Below, piece by piece: positions 5,198 through 5,347 of a stretch of DNA of 5,347 bases. The position numbers were made by a program, and so were the translations under genes. A model generated the notes under the pieces. That model was not told where the DNA came from. It saw only the letters and a program-made list of their open reading frames with translations, and ran no database searches. The DNA is from CAYYKK01 sp964467935. Its GTDB lineage: Bacteria > Myxococcota_A > Polyangia > Polyangiales > Polyangiaceae. The stretch is taken from positions 1 to 5,347 of the forward strand of contig CAYYKK010000436.1 of the NCBI GenBank assembly GCA_964467935.1, written 5' to 3'. Numbering within the stretch: the stretch's first letter is position 1; every line of letters begins with the position of its first letter.

Positions 5198-5347
5198 ATG
5201 TCAGCCAAGCAGATCGTCTTCAGCCGCGCAGCCCGCACTCAGATCCTGAAGGGCGTCGACGCCCTCGCCGACGCCGTGAAGGTCACGCTCGGACCCAAGG
5301 GTCGCAACGTCGTCATCGAGAAGAGCTGGGGGTCGCCCGTCGTCACG
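5198..5347 (+). CDS. groEL: Chaperonin GroEL (Hsp60), 3' partial
   Basis: First 50 codons of the ATP-driven chaperonin that folds proteins inside a double heptameric ring with GroES. The visible part is the start of the equatorial domain. 'MSAKQIVFSRAARTQILKGV' opens the protein. The near-invariant 'LADAVKVTLGPKGRNVVIEK' region follows, with Thr30-Leu-Gly-Pro-Lys34 of the nucleotide pocket, then 'SWGSPVVT'. Trp44 stands where E. coli GroEL has Phe ('KSFGAP'), a mild change. ATG 5198 has AAGGAAG at 5182-5188, nine bases upstream, a good ribosome site. No promoter is seen in the 21-base gap, so it is co-transcribed with groES. The window end removes about nine tenths of the gene. Confidence 0.97.
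   Translation, partial: MSAKQIVFSRAARTQILKGVDALADAVKVTLGPKGRNVVIEKSWGSPVVT

Noticed and set aside
4903..5238. Minus-strand open frames over groES
   Set aside because: They are antisense to groES and the start of groEL, which are both certain genes, and have no recognisable features.

Overview
The window is very GC-rich DNA, most likely from a myxobacterium (Myxococcota, Polyangia-like). This inference rests on the codon use, on a Gly/Ser/Ala-linker lipoprotein with MopE-like Cys/Asp repeats (a hallmark of these genomes), and on the GroES/GroEL and tRNA sequences. No species assignment is possible by eye.

Layout, all genes on the + strand. (1) 1-2060: the 3' part of an OmpR-family response regulator and a complete membrane sensor histidine kinase. 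They overlap by 4 bases and form a two-component operon that resembles CreB/CreC. (2) 2145-4154: a 669-residue predicted lipoprotein with a lipobox Cys26, a low-complexity linker, two lamin-tail-like domains and six Cys/Asp-rich MopE-like repeats. Four of those repeats form an exact 76+76-residue tandem duplication. (3) 4155-4885: 731 bases without a protein gene but full of signals. These are a short direct repeat, a sigma70-type promoter, tRNA-Gln(CTG), a five-copy 14-bp tandem array, two hairpins, tRNA-Glu(CTC), a strong intrinsic terminator, then the groES promoter with an asymmetric CIRCE operator. (4) 4886-5347: groES complete and the first 50 codons of groEL, cut by the window end.

The functional units look independent. 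The two-component pair senses an unknown envelope signal. The lipoprotein probably sits in the outer membrane or on the surface, and its link to the two-component genes is only adjacency. The two tRNAs read CAG and GAG, the codons favoured in such GC-rich genomes. groESL is a standard chaperonin operon, probably repressed by HrcA through CIRCE.

I do not see a convincing new multi-gene system. The parts most worth a second look are the 14-bp array between the tRNAs, the inverted repeat that overlaps the groES promoter and CIRCE, and the modular lipoprotein.
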